Shown piece by piece: positions 7,110 to 14,881 of a DNA stretch of 17,275 nucleotides. The stretch is from the NCBI GenBank assembly GCA_002713495.1, contig PATA01000015.1, positions 16,648 through 33,922 of the forward strand. The letters run 5' to 3'. The notes under the pieces are model-generated. The model made no database searches. It was not told where the DNA came from and saw nothing but the letters and a program-made list of their open reading frames with translations. The position numbers and the translations under genes were made by a program. How positions within the stretch are numbered: the stretch's first letter is position 1; each line of letters opens with the position of its first letter. This DNA comes from Flavobacteriaceae bacterium. Lineage in GTDB: Bacteria > Bacteroidota > Bacteroidia > Flavobacteriales > Flavobacteriaceae.

Positions 7110-8411
7110 ATGAATAAAAATCAATTTGGTCGTATTTTTGATGAGTTGTTTCCTGTAAACAGATCAATTCTTGGAATTGGATACAGAAAAAGTTTAAAAA
7201 TCATACAGAAATATATTCCTTTCAATATAATAAGGTTTAAATCTGGTGAGAAAGTTTTTGACTGGAAAATACCCCTTGAATGGTCAATTGTTGAAGGTTA
7301 TTTATTGTCTCCAGATAGAAAAAAAATTATTGATTATAAAGAAAATAATCTACATGTTATTAGTTATTCCGATTCCATAAAAAAAACTATGGGGCTAGAT
7401 GAATTAAAAAAACATTTATATACTCAAAAGGATTTGGAGAATGCCATTCCTTATATTACATCATATTATAAAAAAAATTGGGGTTTTGGGATTGCCTATA
7501 AACAGTATAAAAAATTAAAGAAAGGAAATTATACAGTTACAATTAACTCTAATTTCAAAAAAGGAATATTAGAGGTAGGTGAAAAAATTTTATATGGAAG
7601 GCGAAAAAATGAAATTTTAATCTCAACATATTTATGTCACCCTTCTATGGCAAACAATGAATTAAGTGGTCCATTGGTAATGATTGATTTATATCATAAA
7701 ATAAAAAGTTTAAAAAAGCGTCAATTTAGTTATAGGTTTGTAATAAACCCTGAAACTATCGGTTCTATAGCATATATTTCAAAAAAAGAGAAAGAATTAA
7801 AAAAAAATATATTAGGTGGTATTGTTTTAACATGTTTGGGAGGCCCTTCTAAAAAATTAAGTTATAAATTATCAAAAAACTCAAACTCAATAATTGATAG
7901 ATTATTTAAAAACTCAAGTGATATTAGAATTAGAGAATTTACTCCTTTTGGTGGATCAGATGAAAGACAATATAATTCTCCAGGGATTGATCTTAAAATT
8001 GGTCAGATAGCAAGAACTGTTTATCAAGAGTACCCCGAATATCATACTTCTCTTGATGATAAAAATTTTATGAAAATTGACAAAGTAATTGATAGCTCTA
8101 ATCAAATAATGAATTTAATTAATGACCTTGAAAATCAAACTTTTTACATTAACCTTAAACCTAAATGTGAGCCGCAACTTGGTAGGAGAAACTTGTATCC
8201 AAATATTAATTCAAAATTGACAAGAGAGGAAAAATCAAACGATAACCTGATTGATGGTAGAGAATTTAATAAATTTTCAATGATATTATTAAACTATTCT
8301 GATGGGACCTATTCTTTAGAAGATCTTGTTTCAAAGTTTAAAATTGATATGAATACAGCCAATGCTGTTGCTCAGGTTCTAGAAAAAAATAAATTAATTA
8401 AAAAATTATGA
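7110..8411 (+). CDS. DUF4910/DUF2172-type aminopeptidase-like protein with C-terminal winged helix
   Basis: A 433-residue protein with the three-part build of the DUF4910 family: an N-terminal segment with FPVNRSILG near 14-22 and a DUF2172-like insert (WSIVEGYLLSP), an M28-peptidase-like zinc domain, and a small C-terminal helical domain (about 375-433) resembling a winged helix. Likely metal ligands are H177 in TYLCHPSMANNELSG, E184 or N183, E215 in INPETIGSI, D284 in GGSDERQY and H312 in YHTSLDD. No signal peptide is visible, so it should act in the cytoplasm. The family is common in nonulosonate and amidinated-sugar loci but its substrate is not established; an amide-cleaving role on a sugar intermediate is an inference. 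It follows the NeuB-like gene by 15 nt and overlaps the formyltransferase-like gene by 4 nt. Confidence 0.82.
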   Translation: MNKNQFGRIFDELFPVNRSILGIGYRKSLKIIQKYIPFNIIRFKSGEKVFDWKIPLEWSIVEGYLLSPDRKKIIDYKENNLHVISYSDSIKKTMGLDELKKHLYTQKDLENAIPYITSYYKKNWGFGIAYKQYKKLKKGNYTVTINSNFKKGILEVGEKILYGRRKNEILISTYLCHPSMANNELSGPLVMIDLYHKIKSLKKRQFSYRFVINPETIGSIAYISKKEKELKKNILGGIVLTCLGGPSKKLSYKLSKNSNSIIDRLFKNSSDIRIREFTPFGGSDERQYNSPGIDLKIGQIARTVYQEYPEYHTSLDDKNFMKIDKVIDSSNQIMNLINDLENQTFYINLKPKCEPQLGRRNLYPNINSKLTREEKSNDNLIDGREFNKFSMILLNYSDGTYSLEDLVSKFKIDMNTANAVAQVLEKNKLIKKL

Positions 8412-9211
8412 GAGTACTTTTAATTTGTGGTGATCATCCAAGACATAAGTTTATTGCAAATATTTTAAATAGTAATAAACTTCTAACTTCTTTAATTGTA
8501 GAGCAAAGAGAAAGCTTTATCCCTGTCCTAGATAAGCAATATGATAATAATATTTTAAAACTACACGATTTGCATTTTAAGAAAAGAGAACAAGCTGAAT
8601 TAGAGGTTTTTGGAGATGAAAATTTTACTTTTACTAATTATTTAAAAATAAAAGCAGATCAAATAAACTCAGCTAAATGCCATGAATTTGTTTTAAATGA
8701 AAAGCCTGATATTGTAATTACTTGTGGATGTGGAATTTTATCTGAAGAAACTTTGAGTATTTTTCCAACTCAAACGTGGAATATTCATGGAGGTTTATCA
8801 CCATGGTTTAAGGGAGCAATTACCCATTTTTGGCCGTCTTATTTATTAAAACCTCAATTTACTGGAGTAACAATTCATTATATAACATCTAAAATAGATG
8901 CGGGAAATATAATTCACCAAACCCCAGCTCATTTAGTAAAAAATGATGGACTCCATCAGTTATCTTCTAGATCATTAAAACTTGGTTTTTTATCAATAAT
9001 TGATTTATTGAATAAATATAAATTGAATGGTAAAATAAATTCAATTGAGCAAAAATTAACTGGTAAACTTTGGTTGAAAAAAGACTGGAAACCAGAACAT
9101 TTAATATTGGTATATGATAAATTTAAAGATGACATAGTGAATATGTATTTGTCAAAAAAGTTAAATCAAGAAATGCCAAAAATCTATAATAATTTTAATA
9201 ATACAAATTAG
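8408..9211 (+). CDS. Formyltransferase-like protein (methionyl-tRNA formyltransferase superfamily, glycan locus type)
   Basis: A 267-residue protein with a formyl-transferase N domain. The catalytic Asn-His-Asp set is recognisable as N125 and H127 in WNIHGGLSPWFKG and D164 in ITSKIDAGNII. The usual HxSLLPxxxG loop of Fmt and ArnA is altered to HGGLSPWFKG, a variant found in glycan-associated relatives. Members of the superfamily move a formyl group from 10-formyl-tetrahydrofolate to an amine, here presumably an amino sugar; the acceptor is unknown. No OB-fold C-terminal domain of tRNA formyltransferases is present; instead there is a short lysine- and asparagine-rich tail from about 225. That tail is matched by a decayed copy at 17048-17170. 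It overlaps the DUF4910 gene by 4 nt and lies 4 nt before the hisF-like gene, so it belongs to the same operon. Confidence 0.83.
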   Translation: MRVLLICGDHPRHKFIANILNSNKLLTSLIVEQRESFIPVLDKQYDNNILKLHDLHFKKREQAELEVFGDENFTFTNYLKIKADQINSAKCHEFVLNEKPDIVITCGCGILSEETLSIFPTQTWNIHGGLSPWFKGAITHFWPSYLLKPQFTGVTIHYITSKIDAGNIIHQTPAHLVKNDGLHQLSSRSLKLGFLSIIDLLNKYKLNGKINSIEQKLTGKLWLKKDWKPEHLILVYDKFKDDIVNMYLSKKLNQEMPKIYNNFNNTN

Positions 9212-9215
9212 TTAG

Positions 9216-9974
9216 ATGATTAAAAGAAGAATAATATCAAGAATTGATATTAAAAACGAATATGTTATCAAGGGTATTCAGCTAGAGGGATTAAGGAAGG
9301 TTGGAATGCCAAATGATATGGCATTGAAATATTACAATGAGGGGATTGATGAAATTATTTTCATGGATGCGGTTGCGTCTTATTATGATAGAAATAGTTT
9401 GTCAAAAATAATTGATATTGCCACCAATAATATATTTGTTCCTATTACTGTTGGAGGAGGTATAAGAAATATCAATGATATAAATACCCTTCTGAAGATT
9501 GGTGCCGATAAAGTTGCTATTAATACAGCGGCAGTAAAAAATCCATTATTTATAAAAAAAGCATCAAAGATTTTTGGATCTCAATGCATAGTTTCATCAA
9601 TTGAAGCTAAAAAAATTGATAAAGAAAAATGGTATGTATATTTTGATAATGGAAGAGAGGCTACAAATATTGATGTAATTGATTGGGCAAAAGAGGTTCA
9701 AAAAATGGGAGCGGGTGAAATTCTTATAACATCAATTGATCATGAGGGAACAAAGAAAGGGTTTGATTATGAGTTGAATAAAAGTGTTTCAGAGAGTGTG
9801 TCTATACCCGTAATATCCTCGGGAGGTGCAAGTTCTTCTGGTGACATATTAAAATTGTTTAATTCTACTGAAGTTGAGGCTGTTGCACTTGCATCTATTT
9901 TGCATTTTAACCTTAGCTCAATCAATTCAATTAAGAGGAGTTTATTAGCAAACAAAGTTAACATAAGAATATGA
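9216..9974 (+). CDS. HisF paralogue (HisF2-type partner of sugar amidotransferase)
   Basis: A 252-residue TIM barrel of the HisF family. Shared features are D11 in the first strand (SRIDIKN), FMDA with D51, TVGGGIRN near 78-84, INTAAVKNP with N103, GSQCIV, and SSGGAS near 200. However, the second catalytic acid of imidazole glycerol phosphate synthase, Asp130, is Glu here (SSIEAKK, E130), and the conserved Cys9 is Arg. Together with the following glutaminase and N-acetyl sugar amidotransferase, this matches the HisH2-HisF2-WbpG arrangement of Pseudomonas O-antigen loci, where the pair supplies ammonia for acetamidino groups. I infer that it keeps the ammonia channel and docking surface while histidine synthesis is not its job; no other his gene is nearby. 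It overlaps the next gene by 4 nt. Confidence 0.88.
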   Translation: MIKRRIISRIDIKNEYVIKGIQLEGLRKVGMPNDMALKYYNEGIDEIIFMDAVASYYDRNSLSKIIDIATNNIFVPITVGGGIRNINDINTLLKIGADKVAINTAAVKNPLFIKKASKIFGSQCIVSSIEAKKIDKEKWYVYFDNGREATNIDVIDWAKEVQKMGAGEILITSIDHEGTKKGFDYELNKSVSESVSIPVISSGGASSSGDILKLFNSTEVEAVALASILHFNLSSINSIKRSLLANKVNIRI

Positions 9975-10606
9975 GTGCTGATATAGTAATAATAGATTAT
10001 GGAATAGGAAATATTAAAAGTATTTGCAGTGCTTTGAGTCATTTTAATATTAATATATCCATTTCAAATGATGAGGATGAAATCCTTTCTGCTAAGGGTA
10101 TAATTCTCCCTGGAGTCGGTGCATTTAAGTCGGGTATGAAAAATTTACTTGAATTAAATTTAGATTTAACATTAAAAAAATATTTTGAAACTAATAAACC
10201 AATATTAGGCATATGTTTGGGCATGCAATTATTATTTGAAAGTAGTGAAGAATTTGGGTTTTGTGAGGGTCTAGGACTTATAGAGGGAAAAGTTCAAAAG
10301 CTAAAAAATGAAAAAAAATTGCCACACATAGCATGGAGTGAAATAAAAAAAACCAATTCTGATAACACTATTTTAGATGGTATTAACAATAATTCAGATT
10401 TTTATTTCGTTCATTCATTTGTATCTTACCCAAAAAATACTAGTGAAATGATTGCTTCCTCAAACTACTATAATCAGGAATTTTGTTCGGTTGTTAAAAA
10501 AGGTAATATCTATGGTTGTCAATTCCATCCAGAAAAAAGTGGATCTAAAGGACTAAAGCTTTTAGAAAATTTTATAAGATTAACCAATAAACCTTCTCAC
10601 AGATGA
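9971..10606 (+). CDS. HisH paralogue, class I glutamine amidotransferase subunit
   Basis: A 211-residue triad glutaminase. The nucleophile is C82 in LGICLGMQLLFE, and the triad is completed by H186 and E188 in CQFHPEKSG. The N terminus VIIDYGIGNIKSI and the PGVGAFKSGM loop are typical of HisH. It hydrolyses glutamine and passes ammonia through the HisF-like barrel encoded just upstream. The two genes overlap by an ATGA, as do this gene and the amidotransferase, which indicates translational coupling of a three-subunit unit. Because the partner barrel has a changed catalytic site and no histidine genes are present, the likely job is ammonia supply for sugar amidination rather than histidine synthesis. 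No truncation or missing triad residue is seen. Confidence 0.9.
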   Translation: MSADIVIIDYGIGNIKSICSALSHFNINISISNDEDEILSAKGIILPGVGAFKSGMKNLLELNLDLTLKKYFETNKPILGICLGMQLLFESSEEFGFCEGLGLIEGKVQKLKNEKKLPHIAWSEIKKTNSDNTILDGINNNSDFYFVHSFVSYPKNTSEMIASSNYYNQEFCSVVKKGNIYGCQFHPEKSGSKGLKLLENFIRLTNKPSHR

Positions 10607-11829
10607 CAAAAAAAACATTTTATGGGTTACCTGAAAAAGTAAAATTTTGCAAAAAATGTGTTATTTCTAACCAAAGACCTTCATCTACAGTTGAATTTAA
10701 ACATGATGATAAATCTAATAAGGCTGTTATAGAGTTTGATGAAAACCAAGTCTGTTCAGCATGTAGATATAATGAAATTAAAAATAAAGATATAGATTGG
10801 AGAGAAAGGGAAGAATATTTACATAAATTACTTGATAAGCATCGATCTAAAGATGGATCTTATGACGTTATTGTTCCAGGAAGTGGCGGAAAAGATAGTG
10901 CATATACCTCACATCTCTTAAAATATAAATATGGAATGAATCCACTAACGGTGACATGGGCACCACACTTATATACTGAAATAGGCTGGGAAAATATGCA
11001 AAATTGGTCACATGTTGGGGGACTGGATAATTTACTTTTTACTCCAAATGGTCGTCTTCATAGATTAATGACAAAAAATGCATTTCATAATTTATTACAT
11101 CCATTTCAACCTTTTATAATTGGTCAAAGAATTATTGGTCCAATGATGGCGAATAATTATGGTGTCAAATTAGTTATGTATGGAGAAAATCAGGCAGAGT
11201 ATGGCAACTCAATTAGTGAAAATAGAAAACCCCTTATGAATATGGATTTCTTTTCCACTAAGGACCCATTAAAAATGATGTTTGGTGGAAAAACTATGAG
11301 AGAATATATTGAATCATATAATTTTTCAAAAAATGATTTTAAGCCATATATCGCTCCAAAAAAACAAGAAATTTTAGATTCTAAAATTGAAGTTCATTAT
11401 TTAAGTTTTTACACCAAATGGGATCCTCAAGAATGTTATTACTATGCAGTTGAAAATACTGGATTCAAACCAAACAAAGAGAGAACAGAGGGAACATACT
11501 CAAAATATTCAAGTATTGATGATAAGATAGACCCATTTCATTACTACACAACATTAATTAAATTTGGAATTGGAAGATGCACATATGATGCTTCACAAGA
11601 AGTTAGAAATGAAAAGATTACCAGGGATGAGGCAGCATATTTAGTTGAAAAATATGACACAGAATTTCCAAGTAAATTTTTTAAAGAGTTTTTAGAATAT
11701 ATCGATACTTCAGAGGAAAATTTTTTTAAAACAGTTGAAAAATTTAGAAGCCCACATATTTGGGGAAAAGATTCAACTAATCAATGGAAATTAAGGCATA
11801 ATGTAATGAAGTCTGGTTTAGAAGATTAA
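10603..11829 (+). CDS. N-acetyl sugar amidotransferase (WbpG/PseA/WbuX family)
   Basis: A 408-residue ATP-dependent amidotransferase. Residues 16-19 (CKKC) and 51-54 (CSAC) form two CxxC pairs, probably a zinc site, flanking the conserved VISNQRPSS and FDENQVCSACRYNE blocks. The PP-loop ATP pyrophosphatase motif SGGKDS is at 94-99, within VPGSGGKDSAYTSHLLK. The family adenylates an N-acetyl group on a sugar nucleotide or nonulosonate and replaces its oxygen with ammonia, giving an acetamidino group. The HisH/HisF pair directly upstream should provide the ammonia, as in WbpG systems. Which sugar is modified here is not known; a 5- or 7-N-acyl group of the nonulosonate made by the upstream module is plausible. 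The gene ends convergently with the minus-strand glycosyltransferase, their stop codons sharing bases. Confidence 0.92.
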   Translation: MTKKTFYGLPEKVKFCKKCVISNQRPSSTVEFKHDDKSNKAVIEFDENQVCSACRYNEIKNKDIDWREREEYLHKLLDKHRSKDGSYDVIVPGSGGKDSAYTSHLLKYKYGMNPLTVTWAPHLYTEIGWENMQNWSHVGGLDNLLFTPNGRLHRLMTKNAFHNLLHPFQPFIIGQRIIGPMMANNYGVKLVMYGENQAEYGNSISENRKPLMNMDFFSTKDPLKMMFGGKTMREYIESYNFSKNDFKPYIAPKKQEILDSKIEVHYLSFYTKWDPQECYYYAVENTGFKPNKERTEGTYSKYSSIDDKIDPFHYYTTLIKFGIGRCTYDASQEVRNEKITRDEAAYLVEKYDTEFPSKFFKEFLEYIDTSEENFFKTVEKFRSPHIWGKDSTNQWKLRHNVMKSGLED

Positions 11830-12923
11830 ACACAAGATTTTAAAAAGTTTATTGTTTTAATTACATTATCGTTCCAATTATAATATTTAGATAATTTATG
11901 ATTTTCAATTGACATTTTATTTAGTTTTTCAGTTTTCATATTCTCAATAATTATTTTTTGAATACTATTTATATCATAACTATCAAACAATATATTTTTA
12001 CCATACAACATTTCACTCATAGGTTTTTTAGTTGATGTTATAATAGGCATTCCATATGACATTGCTTCTAGTAATATAAATGGCAAATTTTCACATGTAG
12101 ATGCAAAAAGGATAAGAGAACTTTTTTTATAATAGTTAATTATTCCATCATTAGGAACAAAACCAACTATATTAATTCTACTTTTCAAAATTTTATTTTT
12201 TGATATAATTTTTTTTATGGGACTGATTGAGGAATTATCATAATTTCCTATTAGATTCAAATAAACATCATAACCATTATCTAAAATTTTTTTCACTGAA
12301 TTTACAACATTGAGCTGGTGCTTATAGGGAAGAAAGTCTGAGACATAAGTTATTTTAAAAGGCTTATTATAAGGTGTGTAGACATTTTTATTTGATTGGT
12401 TTATCCCATGAGGAATAATTGCATATTTAGTCTTTAATTTATGTTTGTTTAAAATATTCTCTTTTGCATATTCATTCAGGAAGATAACTCCATTAGATTT
12501 CATAAATGTTTTTAATTGCAATACTTTTATTAGGTAAAATTTAATCTTTTTAAAAAATTTGAAATTTTTGATTTCAATAGGATCAAATGGTAACATATTT
12601 TGACTCATAGAAACAAATGGCCTAAAAGATGATAAAAATATTCCTCCAGGCACAAAAACAACCTCACAGTTATTTTCTTTAAAGTATGATTTTGAATAAA
12701 TTAATTGAGAGAGAAAAGATGTAATATTATTGAAATTTAAAAGTCTGTTGGTTATAGAGTAAACATTACTTAGCTTACTTATATTTTGTAATGTAGTTTT
12801 GTTAGATACTACAATATATTTGATCTTAGATCCAAAAATTTTATTTGAATTAACTATAAATTGTTCTAAATGTTTTTTACCCCCTCCAGTTCTTATGTTA
12901 GATCCATCTATACCAATTATCAT
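11826..12923 (-). CDS. Glycosyltransferase, GT4-like (GT-B fold)
   Basis: A 365-residue retaining-type glycosyltransferase. The N-terminal half starts with a strand and GGGKKHLEQF, the glycine-rich turn of GT-B enzymes. The C-terminal half has IPHGIN near 170-175, ITYVSDFLPYKHQ near 191-203, and the donor-binding EX7E motif with E278 and E286 in STCENLPFILLEAMSYG. It would transfer a sugar from a nucleotide donor to a growing cytoplasmic glycan; donor and acceptor cannot be read. The start is ATG at 12921-12923; no Shine-Dalgarno-like sequence is seen upstream. It is the last gene of a three-gene minus-strand block, 20 nt after the HAD phosphatase gene, and its TAA shares bases with the TAA of the converging amidotransferase gene. 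Confidence 0.88.
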   Translation of the reverse strand: MIIGIDGSNIRTGGGKKHLEQFIVNSNKIFGSKIKYIVVSNKTTLQNISKLSNVYSITNRLLNFNNITSFLSQLIYSKSYFKENNCEVVFVPGGIFLSSFRPFVSMSQNMLPFDPIEIKNFKFFKKIKFYLIKVLQLKTFMKSNGVIFLNEYAKENILNKHKLKTKYAIIPHGINQSNKNVYTPYNKPFKITYVSDFLPYKHQLNVVNSVKKILDNGYDVYLNLIGNYDNSSISPIKKIISKNKILKSRINIVGFVPNDGIINYYKKSSLILFASTCENLPFILLEAMSYGMPIITSTKKPMSEMLYGKNILFDSYDINSIQKIIIENMKTEKLNKMSIENHKLSKYYNWNDNVIKTINFLKSCV

Positions 12924-12943
12924 AATTTAAAAATGTATTTAAA

Positions 12944-13234
12944 CTATATTTCTTCAATTCTTTTGGTTTTATCGCAAATAAGTAAATCGTAATATGGTTT
13001 TTGTCCTACTGATAATTTATGGTATTTACAATTCCATTTTTTTAATTGTTTTTCAGTCAATTCAAAATGATCAATTTTTGTAATTGATCCTCTTGCTGTC
13101 CAATAAATTATTTCGTTACCACTATCATATAACTTATTGATTTTTTCAATATTTGCAAAAATTGGTGAGGATTTAGAATAGTCCATTCCTTCAGTTTTAC
13201 AAATAGTATTATCAATATCCACATATATTTTCAT
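12944..13234 (-). CDS. Small HAD-superfamily phosphatase, capsule/polysaccharide type
   Basis: A 96-residue minimal HAD protein. Motif I is DIDNTIC with nucleophile D6 and general acid D8, motif II/III surroundings are IIYWTARGS (T46, R48) and QKPYYDLL (K79), as in the short phosphatases found in capsule and lipopolysaccharide loci. The usual acidic pair near the C terminus is Cys87-Asp88 (LICDKTKR), so one metal-ligand position is changed while D88 remains. It may dephosphorylate a sugar phosphate, although members of this small group are poorly characterised. The gene sits 5 nt after the stop of the upstream 500-residue protein gene and 20 nt before the GT4 gene on the same strand, so all three are likely co-transcribed. 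Confidence 0.8.
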   Translation of the reverse strand: MKIYVDIDNTICKTEGMDYSKSSPIFANIEKINKLYDSGNEIIYWTARGSITKIDHFELTEKQLKKWNCKYHKLSVGQKPYYDLLICDKTKRIEEI

Positions 13235-13239
13235 AACAA

Positions 13240-14742
13240 TTAGCGTTTAACTTTAGTTTGTCCAAAAATTAAGTTTCTTAAATACATACCAAAGTTGTAT
13301 AAGATATCTAAATTTCCTTTGATTATATGAACATATAATTTTGCAGGAACTGCAATCAATCTTAAATATAGTGGAGCTCTGCAAGACTTACCTCCGTATG
13401 TATATACACCGTCTTCGATAAAATCATAAGCTTTGAGAGCAAATGAAGATTTCATTTCATATGTAAAAGAGATTATTGAGCCTCTTATTGGCATTATTTT
13501 GTATTTTTTGTGGTATATTAAATCTATAGCTTCATCAGTTGAATCAACAAGATTTGCAATTAAGAATTTCATATATAAACTTGGGCCTATTTGAACAACT
13601 GGCTTTCTCATGTAATTTGCTTCACGAGAAATACTTGAGCAAAAATTAACAATTAATTCACTGTGTTTAATAAGAGCATAACTGTCAGTATAACTTTCCG
13701 GGAAAAGAACGTTAACCTCATTAGCTAACAATTTATATCTTTCCATAATTGATTTATGAATATTTTTTTGATTTGGATGCATTTTGACAACAAAATCGAA
13801 CTTTTCAGATAGTTTCGAGTTTATTAATTTCCTTATACTGTCAATTTGGTCCAAAATGTAATAATCGCCCCAATCTAAACCAATAAATCTATATTCATCA
13901 TCACTTGAAACAAAAATAGAAATAAGAGGTTTTTTGAGTTCTTTTATGGTTTCATCAATGTGACCCGATATTTGATTTTTGGTGTAAGCAAAATCATCTA
14001 CTTCAACCCTATTAATTTTTGTATAAAAATACTGCTCAGCAAGAGATCTTGAATCTTTAAACCATTTTAAATAAGTGATTAATGAATTTCTTTTTTCAAA
14101 TTCTATCGAGTGAAACATTTCGTTGGTAGAATACATTGGTACCTTTCCGTTAAGAGCTGCATCAAATAAGTGAAAATTTACACTATTTTTTTTTGATACC
14201 TCGATTAATGGTCTTCCGCAACTTAGCCTCCCATTAAAAATAACAAAATTATTAACTTTATTTGTTGTGAAAAAACTATCAAAATAGGAATATAATGCAT
14301 AAGAAGATTCTAACATTCTTTCCTTAACCTTCTTCCATCTATTATTCAAAAGATCCATGTTTTCTAGTCTTAACTGAGAACCGATTGTTGAATGAACTCC
14401 CAATAAAAATTCATTATTTTGATCATCACTAAAATTATTATAGTTAATTTCTTTATTGAAAAGATCTGATCTTTTTATATGTATTAACTCAGATTTTGGA
14501 TTTCTTTTTTTAAATTCTTTAAATCCTTTTTTTGCTTTATGTGTACAAATATTGCAAATGCTTTTTTTATTGAAAACATTTACCGAACAACTTTTTAGAG
14601 CCCGATCGCACATAAAAAATACATGTTTATCTCTGTTATTTTCAAGATGAATTTTCTCACTAAATGCAAGATTTAACTCCAAAGAGGGACTTTGAGCCGC
14701 CAAGTTCAAATATGATATATTGAATGATTTATTTTTAGTCAC
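13240..14742 (-). CDS. Capsule-type GT-B-like protein with N-terminal cysteine cluster
   Basis: A 500-residue protein of uncertain family. The N-terminal part holds AAQSPSLELNLAF and a cysteine cluster C45, C52, C63 and C66 (CDRALKSC, then CNIC). The C-terminal half looks like a GT-B or capsule-polysaccharide/CDP-glycerol-transferase fold: VVKMHPNQ at about 318-325, then SELIVNFCSSISREANYMRKPVVQIG at about 371-396 split here only by position, in which the Ser-Ser/Glu segment resembles the donor site of such enzymes. Hydrophobic or amphipathic residues near 455-490 could touch the membrane. The start is GTG at 14740-14742. It is the first gene of the minus-strand block, facing the repeat-bearing divergent region. 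A glycosyl- or phosphoglycosyl-transfer role is inferred from fold-like motifs and context only. Confidence 0.62.
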   Translation of the reverse strand: MTKNKSFNISYLNLAAQSPSLELNLAFSEKIHLENNRDKHVFFMCDRALKSCSVNVFNKKSICNICTHKAKKGFKEFKKRNPKSELIHIKRSDLFNKEINYNNFSDDQNNEFLLGVHSTIGSQLRLENMDLLNNRWKKVKERMLESSYALYSYFDSFFTTNKVNNFVIFNGRLSCGRPLIEVSKKNSVNFHLFDAALNGKVPMYSTNEMFHSIEFEKRNSLITYLKWFKDSRSLAEQYFYTKINRVEVDDFAYTKNQISGHIDETIKELKKPLISIFVSSDDEYRFIGLDWGDYYILDQIDSIRKLINSKLSEKFDFVVKMHPNQKNIHKSIMERYKLLANEVNVLFPESYTDSYALIKHSELIVNFCSSISREANYMRKPVVQIGPSLYMKFLIANLVDSTDEAIDLIYHKKYKIMPIRGSIISFTYEMKSSFALKAYDFIEDGVYTYGGKSCRAPLYLRLIAVPAKLYVHIIKGNLDILYNFGMYLRNLIFGQTKVKR

Positions 14743-14756
14743 AGAAAATTATTAAA

Positions 14757-14783
14757 AATCAAGTAACAAAAGTACTTAATTTA
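14757..14783 (+). repeat. 27-bp direct repeat, copy 1
   Basis: Matches positions 14882-14908 at 26 of 27 bases (C versus T at the tenth base). The core contains the perfect 8-bp palindrome AAGTACTT. It lies 15 nt upstream of the GTG of the minus-strand gene, a place compatible with an operator or promoter element. Confidence 0.85.
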
Positions 14784-14881
14784 TATAACAAAATCAAAAA
14801 TTTTATTTATTTGGAAAAAATAATTTTCTGATATTAAAATAATTAATACTAATTTTGATAGTTTAAATTTTATATATTCAC

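Noticed and set aside
9216..10606. hisF and hisH as histidine biosynthesis genes
   Set aside because: The HisF-like barrel has Glu130 and Arg9, no other his gene is present, and the pair is coupled to an N-acetyl sugar amidotransferase.
14456..14650. Plus-strand open frame of 64 codons opposite the 500-residue minus-strand protein
   Set aside because: It runs antisense to a longer frame with cysteine and transferase-like motifs, and has no motif or spacing that supports it.
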